DNA from: Candidatus Melainabacteria bacterium
GTDB lineage: Bacteria; Cyanobacteriota; Vampirovibrionia; Obscuribacterales; Obscuribacteraceae
Length of the DNA: 64,000 bases
NCBI GenBank assembly: GCA_017307165.1
Contig: JAFKGK010000004.1
Span: forward strand, 62,001-126,000
Direction of reading: 5' to 3'
A program made the position numbers and the translations under genes. This document shows positions 26,661 through 34,922 of this stretch, piece by piece (within the stretch, counting starts at the first letter, position 1; each line of letters starts with the position of its first letter). The notes under the pieces were generated by a model. The model saw only the letters and a program-made list of their open reading frames with translations. It was not told the origin of the DNA and did not search any database.

Positions 26661-26924
26661 GTGGACGACTTAGACAACAATCCCTGCAACACCAAGCACT
26701 ATGGGGCCTTGCTCTACATCGAGCAGGGCTATGCCGTGATGCGTTGTTCTTTTTGCGAGGGGATCTTTAAAAACCCGATCACTTCGCAAAAATCAGCTAA
26801 TACAAAGCAAAAATCATCGCGGACTTGTATATCCGCATGCGACTGGGAATACGACGAAAAGACCGTGACCTGCAAGGCCTGTAGCTATACAGGTCCACTC
26901 CCCCAATTGCCGAGTGCCAAATAA
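26661..26924 (+). CDS. Small zinc-ribbon-like protein
   Basis: 87 residues from the GTG at 26661, preceded at 5 bases by GGAG. A longer frame starting at 26559 has no ribosome site and covers the promoter-like TATAAT. Cys pairs CSFC (about 31-34) and CKAC (near 74-77) suggest a zinc ribbon; further cysteines are at CNTK and CISACDW. No signal peptide. Its TAA shares an A with the ATG of the next gene (TAATG), so the two are co-translated. Function unknown. Confidence 0.55.
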   Translation: MDDLDNNPCNTKHYGALLYIEQGYAVMRCSFCEGIFKNPITSQKSANTKQKSSRTCISACDWEYDEKTVTCKACSYTGPLPQLPSAK

Positions 26925-28315
26925 TGCCGAGCAAAATTAAATATATCCTTTCATTTGCTTTGTGCCTTGCAGCTCTGTCAGGTTGCAGTCCAAAAGATTG
27001 CTATGTATGGTCGCCAAATGGACAGATTTTGGCTTTTATTGACGACGGCAATCTCCGCACAACCGATACCAAGGGCAATCTGTCACAGATCAAATCAACG
27101 GATAGCATCATCTGCAGATGGATGCCCGACTCCAGACATGCCATCCTCGCGGCGTCCAGCACGATCACTCAATGGAAAGACCTGGAGCCTTTGCTGACTA
27201 AATCAGAGCAAGATATGGTCACTGATATAGCCGGCAAGCTCTGGGCTCTGAGCGATTTTCCTCAGACAAAAAGTGAAGATGAAATTGTGCGCCAGGAAAT
27301 GGCGTACATGCAATTGAGCCAAAAATATGGTCAGGACGCAGCTTCTCAAAGATTTAAAAGAGCTCTTGAGGCAAAAGCCAGGTCATTTGGTCGGGCCACT
27401 GCATACAGCTTGTACCTCGTAGACATGGTCGATACGGATGACAAAAAGACAAAGCTGCTCTCTCGCAATCTACAAGAGATCCGCGACATTCGCGTGTCTC
27501 CGACTGGCAAGATGGTAGCTGTGGCGCTGCAAAAAGGCTTTGGCCACGGGATTTCGGTGGTTTCTACCGATGGTCTGTACCGTGCGGATGTGACGGTTGC
27601 GGACGCAGGTATACCTGCTTGGACAACTGATGGCAAGGCTTTGATGTATTTTCAATATCCGCCGTTAAAAGACGAAGCAGCTCTGGCGCAGATGCACGAT
27701 ACTAGCGAAAGACCTTTTTTAGCCACTTTAAAAAGAGCCCAGATCGTAGACGAGGCAGGCGCTCCGCTAAGCCAGATTGCATCCAAAGACGTCATCCGCG
27801 CCTTTGCCGACGATGTAACTGTGGTCAGATGCTTGCGTGATGGCAGCGCAGTTTTTCATGCCAGACCGCGAGAGTATCCGGTATCTGCACAGGCTAAGAC
27901 AGCGCCTCTTGCTCTCTATCGCTTTAAGCAAGATGGGACTGTTACGCAGATAGCAGGCACCAGCAATCTGCCACCAGATCTGATCAAAAACTTTGAGTAC
28001 AACGCTGATGAGAGCAAGATATTGCTTGCCGGCAAGCAAGGGCAAGTAGCTGTAATGGATGTGGCTAGCAGCAAGATGCAGGACATCGCCGCCGCAGGGC
28101 AGCACCAGATGCAGTTTCAACCTCAATGGCGCACGGCTGACGAGATCTGCTACGCGGCCATCAAAGACCCATTGCCCACCGACAAGACGAGCCGCATCTG
28201 GGATTTGGCCCTTGTGCGTTTAAAAGATCCTGCTCATCCCGTTTATGTGAGCAAGGACTGGCAGATACCGCTGCAAAATCCGAGTGAGGCAAAGCAGTTG
28301 GATGAAAACAACTAA
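26924..28315 (+). CDS. Lipoprotein with TolB/WD40-like beta-propeller
   Basis: 463 residues. The N-terminus is a lipoprotein signal (LAALSGC, C about 21), so it should be membrane-anchored outside the cytoplasm. Repeated blocks such as YVWSPNGQILAFID, DIRVSPTGKMVAVAL, AGIPAWTTDGKALMYF and FEYNADESKILLAG follow the 'xSPDGxxIAF' pattern of TolB-type propeller blades; about six blades can be counted. Such proteins are scaffolds; no enzyme motif is seen. It overlaps the upstream zinc-ribbon gene by one base. The gene ends 165 bases from a convergent threonine dehydratase. Confidence 0.68.
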   Translation: MPSKIKYILSFALCLAALSGCSPKDCYVWSPNGQILAFIDDGNLRTTDTKGNLSQIKSTDSIICRWMPDSRHAILAASSTITQWKDLEPLLTKSEQDMVTDIAGKLWALSDFPQTKSEDEIVRQEMAYMQLSQKYGQDAASQRFKRALEAKARSFGRATAYSLYLVDMVDTDDKKTKLLSRNLQEIRDIRVSPTGKMVAVALQKGFGHGISVVSTDGLYRADVTVADAGIPAWTTDGKALMYFQYPPLKDEAALAQMHDTSERPFLATLKRAQIVDEAGAPLSQIASKDVIRAFADDVTVVRCLRDGSAVFHARPREYPVSAQAKTAPLALYRFKQDGTVTQIAGTSNLPPDLIKNFEYNADESKILLAGKQGQVAVMDVASSKMQDIAAAGQHQMQFQPQWRTADEICYAAIKDPLPTDKTSRIWDLALVRLKDPAHPVYVSKDWQIPLQNPSEAKQLDENN

Positions 28316-28382
28316 AATCACTAGACGATGACCCTTACTCAATTTTGCAAACCCACTACCAACCGAAAAACCAGTGACTTAA

Positions 28383-28430
28383 GGTGACAAGTGGCGACAA
28401 GTTAGTCACCACTTGTACACTGTTGTCACC
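28383..28430. repeat. Nested inverted repeats between convergent genes
   Basis: An outer pair GGTGACAA (28383-28390) / TTGTCACC (28423-28430) encloses an inner pair ACAAGTGG (28387-28394) / CCACTTGT (28409-28416). A further GTCACC at 28405-28410 can pair alternatively. A GTGAC also occurs just upstream. The region could fold as a bidirectional terminator, although no T run follows. Confidence 0.6.
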
Positions 28431-28480
28431 AATTTTTGGGTTAATTGAGGCAAAGCGAAAATGAGACGGTAGATGGGCGC

Positions 28481-29482
28481 TTAACGCACACCTGGAGCGG
28501 AGATCAAGGCCTCTCCAACAATATCGCGCCATTGCCCGCGTGCAATATTGCCGCCGCACACGACTACTCCGACTCTTTCTCTCTGTTTAAAATTGATATA
28601 GCGACTCGAAACCGCAGCCACAGCAGCCGCGGCTGCACCCTCGATCAGCATGCCTTCGTTTTCGAGGAAGTCAAAAACAGCTTGCCTGATATCCCGCTCC
28701 TCGATGGTGACCCACTCATCAACAAACTCTTGCAAAAGAGGAAAGGTCATGGTTTCGGGATCGATATTGCCGGCGATACCATCAGCGATCGTCTCCTGCT
28801 GCATGACAGGCACGATGCGACCCGATTGGATGGCTGTTTTCATAGTTGGCGAAGCGGCAGCGACAACACCGACGATGCGGACTTTGGGATTGATCACTTT
28901 GGCTACCAGACCGATACCGGCAGCTAGCCCGCCACCACCTACGGAGACGATTAGAGTCGAGAGCTTGGGGATCAACTCATACATCTCCAGGCCCACTGTG
29001 CCCTGGCCAGCGATGACCTCACGGTTGTTGTAAGGCGAGATGTATACACCCTTTTTTTCTTGTGCCATGCGTTCGGCAAAACGCTCGGTAGACTCGATAT
29101 CCTCACCATGCTGCACGATGGCTACACTGTAACGATCGAGCTTTTGACGCTTGGCAGGCGAAACGTTTTTGGGCAGGCATATGTGCGCCTCGCGCTCTGT
29201 GGTCCGCGCAGCCTCGGCGATACCAAGCGCATGATTGCCAGCAGAAGCTGTAAAGACCTTGGCGACCCCGCGTTCTTTTGCAAAGGTCATGGCATTGAGT
29301 GCGCCGCGATACTTAAACGATCCAGTCACCTGGAGATTTTCGAGCTTCATCCATACTTCGGCGCTGGAGATATCCGACAGCCAGTAGCTTTTGCGCAGAG
29401 GAGTATTGGTGACCAGCCCGGAGATGCGCTTTTTAGCGACCAGCACATCCGAGATGCTCAATCTTTCGTCTTGGTGAGGCAT
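28481..29482 (-). CDS. Threonine/serine dehydratase (PLP-dependent)
   Basis: 333 residues, a catabolic-length enzyme without the C-terminal ACT regulatory domain of biosynthetic IlvA. The PLP lysine is K57 in GSFKYRG. The phosphate-binding loop SVGGGGLAAG lies near residue 183. The family deaminates threonine to 2-oxobutyrate or serine to pyruvate; some members are serine racemases, which the sequence alone cannot exclude. It lies directly downstream of tRNA-Gly on the same strand (19 bases), so both may share a transcript. The stop at 28481 faces the propeller gene. Confidence 0.85.
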   Translation of the reverse strand: MPHQDERLSISDVLVAKKRISGLVTNTPLRKSYWLSDISSAEVWMKLENLQVTGSFKYRGALNAMTFAKERGVAKVFTASAGNHALGIAEAARTTEREAHICLPKNVSPAKRQKLDRYSVAIVQHGEDIESTERFAERMAQEKKGVYISPYNNREVIAGQGTVGLEMYELIPKLSTLIVSVGGGGLAAGIGLVAKVINPKVRIVGVVAAASPTMKTAIQSGRIVPVMQQETIADGIAGNIDPETMTFPLLQEFVDEWVTIEERDIRQAVFDFLENEGMLIEGAAAAAVAAVSSRYINFKQRERVGVVVCGGNIARGQWRDIVGEALISAPGVR

Positions 29483-29501
29483 TGTCTCTCGCCTATATAA
29501 A

Positions 29502-29575
29502 TGGAGCGGGTGAGGGGAATCGAACCCCTGTATGAAGCTTGGAAGGCTGCCGTTCTACCATTGAACTACACCCGC
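29502..29575 (-). tRNA. tRNA-Gly (anticodon UCC), CCA encoded
   Basis: On the minus strand the 74-nt gene starts GCGGGTGTAG and ends CACCCGC-T-CCA. The 7-bp acceptor pairs perfectly. The D arm follows (TTCAATGGTAGAA), then an anticodon arm GCAGC-CTTCCAA-GCTTC whose loop gives the anticodon TCC, a short variable loop, and a T arm AGGGG-TTCGATT-CCCCT. The 3' CCA is encoded. It reads glycine codons GGA and GGG. Confidence 0.95.
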
Positions 29576-29890
29576 GCACACATTGATTTTGAGGTTATCA
29601 CAAAGTCTACGGTTTGAGAATAAACGCATCTCTATTATGAAGAGGAAGGACCTCAAAAATGAGACAGAGCTCACAAAACCCTGTAATGCTCAAGATTTAA
29701 TGCGAAAGTTTACAGCGATTCTAAAAACTTCCTAAAAAAGGATGAAATGCCATGTCATTAATTTGTCGTGAAGGTCTTTTGGTGATAACTTTTATATCCA
29801 TCGAGGGGTTGTCCACCCAAGCCGGCACTGAGTCGGCGCAATCCTTTGCTTGGCCTTATTTTACGTGCGGCTTGAAAGTGGAAGGTGACC
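29576..29890. other. 315-bp gap between tRNA-Gly and hisC
   Basis: The gap must hold the divergent promoters of the tRNA and hisC, but no hexamer pair is convincing. Near hisC are two small stems, GGGT-TGTCC-ACCC (about 29807-29819) and GCCG-N9-CGGC (about 29821-29837). A 68-codon frame (29752-29958) runs across hisC's start and is not supported. Confidence 0.4.
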
Positions 29891-31096
29891 ATGGCAACAT
29901 TCATACAAACATTAGCCTCGATGTCTCAGCAGCTTGCACTCGTGTCAGATCCGCATAATACAGTCCCATTTTCTGCGCACAAAGAGCTGCCCAAGAGGCT
30001 AGTGCCACCCCACGTAGAGGCGCTCAAACCTTATCAACCCGGTCGCCCTCCCGAAGAGCTCAAAAGAGAGCTGGGCATCGAGCGCTTTATCAATATGGCC
30101 TCCAACGAAAACCCGCTTGGACCGCCCGCTTCGGCACTCGCTGCTATCCAGGAGATCCTGCCCGAGATCAATAGATATCCTGATCTTGGCGGTACCAAGC
30201 TAAGAGAGGCTCTGGCCGATCGCTTTGCCATCAAGGTCGACAATATCGCTCTGGGCTCTGGCTCCGAGTCGACCATGGCCAATATCATCCGTGCTTTTTT
30301 GCATGATGATGATGAGGTCCTGACCTCACAAGGTACTTTTATCGGCCTATATGTATTGGTCAACGCACAAGGGATCAAGCTCAAGACCGTTCCCCTCAAA
30401 AACTATCACTTTGATCTTGATGCAATCGCTGACGCGGTCAATCCCAAGACCAAGATGATCTATCTATGCAATCCCAACAATCCGACTGGGACCATCTTTA
30501 CAAGAGATGAGTTTGAGACATTTATCCGCAAGATCCCCGATCATGTGCTCGTCATCCTCGATGAGGCCTATTACGATTTTGCTGCGATCAATCCCGAGTA
30601 TCCCGACTCGATGCGTTACCGCCTCGACAACGTACTCACTTTGCGGACCTTTGCTAAGGCTTATGGCATGGCTGGTCTACGTCTCGGTTATGGTCTCGGC
30701 CACGAGTATCTGATCGATTATGTCAACCGCATCAAACTACCTTTCGAGCCCAATATCCTCGCTCAGGCAGCCGGTCTGGCCGCTCTCAATGATGACGAGT
30801 TTCTCGGCAACACCCTCGAAAACAACGAAGAAGGCATGGCCTATCTCACTCAAGAGTTTGATCGTTTGGGCTTGCATCGCATACCCTCACACGCCAATTT
30901 CATCATGTGCGAGATGGGCACAAAAGAAAATGTGGCCAAGATCCACGAAGGTCTATTGCGCTCCGGTATCGCAATCCGTCCTCTGACTGCATTTGGCCTG
31001 CCCACCTGCTTGCGCATCACCGTCGGCCTACCCGAAGAAAACCGCAAGCTGATCACTGCGCTCAACAAAATACTCGCACCCGAAAAAAAGAAATAG
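29891..31096 (+). CDS. hisC: Histidinol-phosphate aminotransferase (HisC-like)
   Basis: 401 residues from the ATG at 29891; GGAAGG lies 6-11 bases upstream, making it a better start than the GTG two codons before. A fold-type I PLP aminotransferase: NENPLGPP near 73, YPDLGG, NPNNPTGT, DEAYYDF, and the PLP lysine near 255 in TFAKAYGMAGLRLGYG. It converts histidinol-phosphate and 2-oxoglutarate to the imidazole-acetol phosphate pair; related enzymes act on aromatic amino acids. About 30 N-terminal residues precede the usual start. No other his gene is nearby. Confidence 0.86.
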   Translation: MATFIQTLASMSQQLALVSDPHNTVPFSAHKELPKRLVPPHVEALKPYQPGRPPEELKRELGIERFINMASNENPLGPPASALAAIQEILPEINRYPDLGGTKLREALADRFAIKVDNIALGSGSESTMANIIRAFLHDDDEVLTSQGTFIGLYVLVNAQGIKLKTVPLKNYHFDLDAIADAVNPKTKMIYLCNPNNPTGTIFTRDEFETFIRKIPDHVLVILDEAYYDFAAINPEYPDSMRYRLDNVLTLRTFAKAYGMAGLRLGYGLGHEYLIDYVNRIKLPFEPNILAQAAGLAALNDDEFLGNTLENNEEGMAYLTQEFDRLGLHRIPSHANFIMCEMGTKENVAKIHEGLLRSGIAIRPLTAFGLPTCLRITVGLPEENRKLITALNKILAPEKKK

Positions 31097-31151
31097 GCAA
31101 ATAAGCCAGCAGATTTTTACGTCCAAGACTCTACACAAGCAATAACGCGGC

Positions 31152-31188
31152 AGGCCCGATGAGTTCGAAACCGAATGAAATCGGGCCT
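31152..31188. terminator. Hairpin downstream of hisC
   Basis: AGGCCCGAT (31152-31160) pairs exactly with ATCGGGCCT (31180-31188) across a 19-base loop, 56 bases after the hisC stop. Only a short T stretch (TTGTC) follows, so it may be a weak terminator or an mRNA-stabilising stem. Confidence 0.5.
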
Positions 31189-31308
31189 TGTCGTATCTGT
31201 GAACTGGCCGTCAAGATCAATCAATAACACTCGCTTAAAACGAGCTAAGTTTTGTCAAAAAGCGCATACACTCTTATCGTTCACCACTCACACAGAGGAT
31301 CTAATCAA

Positions 31309-31797
31309 ATGACTACAGCACATGCTGCTAAGAAAACTCTTGTCGAAGGAACCTGGACCACCGAGCAAAAACAAGAAAAGACCGCCACCTTGTTTGCTGC
31401 TACCAACATGAATGTCATGAAAGTATTGGAAAAGCATGGCCCCGAAGCCCTCAAAGAATTTCAAACTGCCATGAACAATCAAAAACACGAATTTCTCACC
31501 AAGGCTGGTGTCAAAACCCCTATGGAACTGGTCAAGCATCTCGCCGAATTTGAAACCAATCTCTTTGGTAGCAAGATCGAAATCACCGGCGACGATCACA
31601 CTGCCAGCATGACCTACCTCCACTGCGGTATGTGGGAAGCAATGCAAAAGGCTTGCAATATGACCGAAGAAAAGGCTTGCGAAATGGGCAAAGGCTGGGA
31701 AGCCTGCCTCAACGAAACCGCTACCAAACTCGGTATGAAAGCCAAGCTGGAAATGGGCGCTGACAAAAAGACACCCACCATTACTTTCACCAAGTAA
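31309..31797 (+). CDS. Uncharacterised cytoplasmic protein with conserved Cys/Trp C-terminus
   Basis: 162 residues from the ATG at 31309 with GAGG 10 bases before it; the frame extends upstream to 31252 without a ribosome site. No signal peptide, rich in Lys, Glu, Met and Thr. The C-terminal half has LHCGMWEAMQKACNMTEEKAC and GKGWEACLNETATKLG, with four spaced cysteines and Trp residues. I do not know the family. It stands alone between a hairpin upstream and a strong terminator 38 bases downstream. Its even, purine-rich codon pattern suggests high expression. Confidence 0.6.
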   Translation: MTTAHAAKKTLVEGTWTTEQKQEKTATLFAATNMNVMKVLEKHGPEALKEFQTAMNNQKHEFLTKAGVKTPMELVKHLAEFETNLFGSKIEITGDDHTASMTYLHCGMWEAMQKACNMTEEKACEMGKGWEACLNETATKLGMKAKLEMGADKKTPTITFTK

Positions 31798-31835
31798 TCA
31801 CGGCTTTTTAGACTTAGCCACAACTGAAAACAATG

Positions 31836-31868
31836 GAGGGAGCCAAGCAATTGGCTCCCTCTGTTTTT
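31836..31868 (+). terminator. Strong intrinsic terminator
   Basis: GAGGGAGCCAA-GCAA-TTGGCTCCCTC forms an 11-bp perfect stem with a 4-base loop and is followed by TGTTTTT. It ends the transcription unit of the gene at 31309-31797. Confidence 0.88.
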
Positions 31869-31926
31869 ATAATGGGCCTCTTTACTATGGTGTGATAAAT
31901 TAACAGCTGATCGCAAGAAATCGAGC

Positions 31927-32967
31927 ATGCACACCATTAAAACAGCAATCAAATCCCTGGCTGCGACCTGTATAGCTGGTCAGTTATGGGCCCTTGCTCT
32001 CCCTGTCTTTGCAGCGGCCTCAGCTCCAGCATCGTCTGCAGTAGCAGAAGCCGAGCCTCGCGCCAACACCGTCAATATACCTGGACAAATCCTCAAGTCC
32101 GGCATCAATCTCGATGATCGCTCCATCTCTCCCAATAGCGCTCAACTCGCCGATATCATTCATATTTCTAACGCGCTGCGACACCTCCAAGATACGCGAA
32201 AAAAAATGGCTCTTTCCGTTGAATCGCATACAGAGGATAGTCCTCAGGCCCTGCCAACACGCATGGCTCTGATCGAGTCAAAACTCGCTGTCGTGCAAAA
32301 ACTGCAGCGTGTGATCCTGGAGATAGACTTTGTTTTGGCCGAGATCGAGGCAGAACAAAACATCTATACCTCTATGCTCTCCAATCTAGAAACCATGCGC
32401 GACAAAAAAGTAGCCAAGACTAATGCTGCGAGCTTCGTCTCCAACGGTGCCTTGTGGGCAGTCTGCGAAGGGCTGGCCATTCCATCCTACAAATACCCAG
32501 GCCTCTCGGTCGAGTCAGGCATCAATGGTATCGTGGCCGGTGTCATTCCTTCGTTTTTTTCGCTCTGGGCCATGAAGCAAACCTCGGGCAAGCATATGAC
32601 ATCAGAAGTGGCACCAAATATGCTTTCCAAAATCTTTGGCTATCCAGCCTCCGGGGAGATCGACTATCCAGATTGCGTGTGGGTATTTCTCAACACCGTA
32701 CCGCCCCATGACACCACGGGTAGAACCAGACGAGAACAACTCATCGATCGCTGGGTCTCAGACAAAAATATCCCCGACTTTACTGATGTCGACTCAAAAT
32801 CGCAGCTGGATGCGATCACGGCCTCAGTACCTGTAAAAAAGGGGCTTTCCATCTCGATGCTGAGCACCAGGACGGCGATGCTCGAACAACTTAAAGCCGA
32901 AATCATGAAAATGAAAAGACTCATGCTCGAATTGTGCATGGTCGCAACCGGCGATAAACAGATCTGA
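31927..32967 (+). CDS. Exported hypothetical protein with helical core
   Basis: 346 residues. Residues 1-30 form a signal peptide (GQLWALALPVFAA). A long helical region (about 75-165, rich in Leu, Glu, Lys: RMALIESKLAVVQKLQRVILEIDFVLAEIEAEQ) may be a coiled coil. A Gly/hydrophobic segment follows (VESGINGIVAGVIPSFFSLWAM, near 200-220) that could cross a membrane. The C-terminus is helical again (LEQLKAEIMKMKRLMLEL). No family recognised. It is flanked by a terminator upstream and a convergent TPR lipoprotein that ends 2 bases away. Confidence 0.6.
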   Translation: MHTIKTAIKSLAATCIAGQLWALALPVFAAASAPASSAVAEAEPRANTVNIPGQILKSGINLDDRSISPNSAQLADIIHISNALRHLQDTRKKMALSVESHTEDSPQALPTRMALIESKLAVVQKLQRVILEIDFVLAEIEAEQNIYTSMLSNLETMRDKKVAKTNAASFVSNGALWAVCEGLAIPSYKYPGLSVESGINGIVAGVIPSFFSLWAMKQTSGKHMTSEVAPNMLSKIFGYPASGEIDYPDCVWVFLNTVPPHDTTGRTRREQLIDRWVSDKNIPDFTDVDSKSQLDAITASVPVKKGLSISMLSTRTAMLEQLKAEIMKMKRLMLELCMVATGDKQI

Positions 32968-32969
32968 GT

Positions 32970-33527
32970 TTAGCCCTTAGCTTTACTCTTTGCTTTGCAC
33001 TCATCCATTTCTTTGCGCAAAGCATCCCACATCGGATCGTCGGTAGGCGCACCTTTGAGTACCTGATCGTACATTTCTGCGGCCTTGTCGTATTGCTTGT
33101 CCTTGCGATAGGCCTGCGCCAGTTTGATCCTGTGCATGGTGCTAAATTCGTTGCCGACCACTGCCTTGCGATAGTGTTCGATGGCTTGTTTGGTCTTGCC
33201 GGAGTGCTCTAGCACCTGTCCCATCATCAATTCTGTGGTCTTGATCTGGGGAAATTTATTGTTGAGATCTTGCAGCTCGGCCATAGCGGCTTTTTCATTG
33301 CCGGCCAGAGCCGTGCGCCAGGCGTGCAAGCAGCCATTGGAGATGGTTTCTTCGGCTGCCATGTCGAGCTCTCTTGCGGGCATCCTATTGTGATCGCTCG
33401 CCTCCCCTGCGACATGCGCAGTGCCATTGGCACCCACCGCAGACATCTGCTCGGCATTAGAACGGACCTGTCCGGTACAAGCGCTGAGCGAGCCTGCGAC
33501 CAGAAAAGCAAGCAAAGCAAACCTCAT
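32970..33527 (-). CDS. TPR lipoprotein
   Basis: 185 residues from the ATG at 33527 with GGAGG just upstream; an in-frame start 18 codons earlier lacks a signal and is rejected. The signal ends in the lipobox LSACTG. Two to three tetratricopeptide repeats cover about 65-170 (for example VLEHSGKTKQAIEHYRKAV and AQAYRKDKQYDKAAEMYDQVL). The C-terminus is lysine-rich. A membrane-anchored protein-binding adaptor is likely. It follows the exported TPR protein at 33556-34248 on the same strand by 28 bases, so the two form one unit. Confidence 0.72.
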   Translation of the reverse strand: MRFALLAFLVAGSLSACTGQVRSNAEQMSAVGANGTAHVAGEASDHNRMPARELDMAAEETISNGCLHAWRTALAGNEKAAMAELQDLNNKFPQIKTTELMMGQVLEHSGKTKQAIEHYRKAVVGNEFSTMHRIKLAQAYRKDKQYDKAAEMYDQVLKGAPTDDPMWDALRKEMDECKAKSKAKG

Positions 33528-33555
33528 GTGACCTCCATTGTCAGGGCGCGGCCCC

Positions 33556-34248
33556 TCAGGGCAAGAGTGTCGCATGGCCAAAACCCTGCATGGTCTGCGA
33601 CTCCTTTACTTTGGATATTGAGAGATCGCGATTGAGCTGCGACTCGGGTAAAGGCGGCGGTGCGGACTCGAGAAACTCGTCTTGATTGTGCGGCTGTGTG
33701 CGATCCAGGCCATGGGTATCCTTGGCTCGAGCCTGCAGAGAGCGGATCCTAGAATTGATCTTGTCCACATACTTGGGTGGGACAGAATTGGTATAGACAA
33801 GATCGACGAGAGTCTTATTGGCCTGATAATAGTCGCCCTTTTTTTCGTAGAGCTCAGAGAGCGCTACACGCAGGAGCATGTCAGTGGGCTTTTCTTCTTT
33901 GAGATAGTTGAGGCGCGAGATCGCCTGATCCAGGATGTGCTTTTCGCTGGTGACTATAGAGAGCTGGTGATAAGCGTGAAACAAGCTAGGATCAAGCTCT
34001 GTGGCAGTGACAAACTCGCGGGTAGCCTCGTGCAAGCGCCCAAGCTTTTGTAAGCCGTCGCCATACATATAATGCACGCGGGCATCCTGGGGATTAGCAT
34101 CGACGCGAGCCTTGAGCTGGTTGATATCGATCGGTGCAGGCTGTGCGGCGGCAGGTCTGCCCGCAGGAGCGGCGGCAGCAGAAAATGCCGCAACGACTGG
34201 TGAGCACAATAGCAATAGAGAGATGGCGCAAAACGGTGAAAATCTCAT
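33556..34248 (-). CDS. Exported TPR protein
   Basis: 230 residues. The signal peptide (ISLLLLCSPVVAAFSA) is followed by an Ala/Pro-rich linker. TPR units then span about 45-150 (ARVHYMYGDGLQKLGRLHEATREF, LRVALSELYEKKGDYYQANKTL). The C-terminal third is polar and low-complexity (SAPPPLPESQLN). It is probably periplasmic and acts as a scaffold. It sits upstream of the TPR lipoprotein on the same strand; a shared complex is an inference. Confidence 0.7.
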   Translation of the reverse strand: MRFSPFCAISLLLLCSPVVAAFSAAAAPAGRPAAAQPAPIDINQLKARVDANPQDARVHYMYGDGLQKLGRLHEATREFVTATELDPSLFHAYHQLSIVTSEKHILDQAISRLNYLKEEKPTDMLLRVALSELYEKKGDYYQANKTLVDLVYTNSVPPKYVDKINSRIRSLQARAKDTHGLDRTQPHNQDEFLESAPPPLPESQLNRDLSISKVKESQTMQGFGHATLLP

Positions 34249-34289
34249 AGGCCTATGATAGACCAGATTGTCCAGTTATGGCCTCTGTG

Positions 34290-34511
34290 TTAGCTTTTGC
34301 GAATTTTTAAGGTGTGAAAGCCCGCCACATCGGCAGTGTCCGACTCGATCACATGGCCTTCGGACTTGATGCTCTCGGTGACGCTCTCGACTGGTTCTCC
34401 GGCATCAAGAACGACCTCTAAAAGGCTACCTGCGGGCATCTTGTCGAGCTTAAGTCTGGTCTTGACAAAGTTCATGGGGCAGGCGACGCCCCTTAGATCT
34501 AATGATTCCAT
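34290..34511 (-). CDS. TusA-family sulfur carrier
   Basis: 73 residues from the ATG at 34511. The A of that ATG is the last base of the upstream gene's TGA (TGATG), so translation is coupled; a TTG three codons earlier is less likely. The family motif LDLRGVACPMNFVKTRLKL holds the CPxx Cys (C11), which carries sulfur as a persulfide. TusA proteins relay sulfur for tRNA thiolation, molybdenum cofactor synthesis or sulfur oxidation. Which applies here is not shown by the neighbours. Confidence 0.88.
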   Translation of the reverse strand: MESLDLRGVACPMNFVKTRLKLDKMPAGSLLEVVLDAGEPVESVTESIKSEGHVIESDTADVAGFHTLKIRKS

Positions 34512-34822
34512 CAAAAACAAAAATGCCTTTCATCTAAATGATGCTTGGAGCAGGCGTCCTGGCCCGGATATAGTACCCACTGCTTATTAAAGCACTCACG
34601 ACCCTTTATATAGGACTCCAGCCTCTCAAAGAGCTCGCGGGCCTCGCAGTCATTGAGCTCGGCCAGACAGGGCAGGCAGTCGATCCGCTCGTCTTGACCC
34701 AGGGCCAGATTGAGCACCTGCTCGCGCAGACAGACCGGCGCGCCGCAATTGGCGCAGGTCGATGGCAGCTCAGCGATAAGTGGGATTGGCGCATCCATGG
34801 TTTTCATATTTACAGATCTCAT
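34511..34822 (-). CDS. Zinc-ribbon protein coupled to TusA
   Basis: 103 residues. Cys motifs CANCGAPVC (about 23-31) and CLPC (about 49-52) look like a zinc or iron site; more cysteines are at the C-terminus (GRECFNKQW, DACSKHH). No signal peptide. It ends inside the first codon of the TusA gene, which argues for a working pair. The start is unsure: ATGs occur at codons 1, 6 and 9, none with a strong ribosome site. I do not know the family; a partner that gives or takes sulfur from TusA is an inference. Confidence 0.55.
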   Translation of the reverse strand: MRSVNMKTMDAPIPLIAELPSTCANCGAPVCLREQVLNLALGQDERIDCLPCLAELNDCEARELFERLESYIKGRECFNKQWVLYPGQDACSKHHLDERHFCF

Positions 34823-34922
34823 GGGGATATTCCCACGGTCATGGGGGTTTTTCCCTTACATATCTCTCAATTTTGACCTACTGTTTTCAAGTGCTCCTTG
34901 ATCGCTCCGATCTCATACCCCC

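Noticed and set aside
29752..29958. 68-codon ORF before hisC
   Set aside because: It overlaps the hisC start in another frame and has no ribosome site or recognisable domain.
31851..31873. Promoter made of TTGGCT and TATAAT before the gene at 31927
   Set aside because: The spacing is only 11 bases and the TATAAT overlaps the T run of the terminator.
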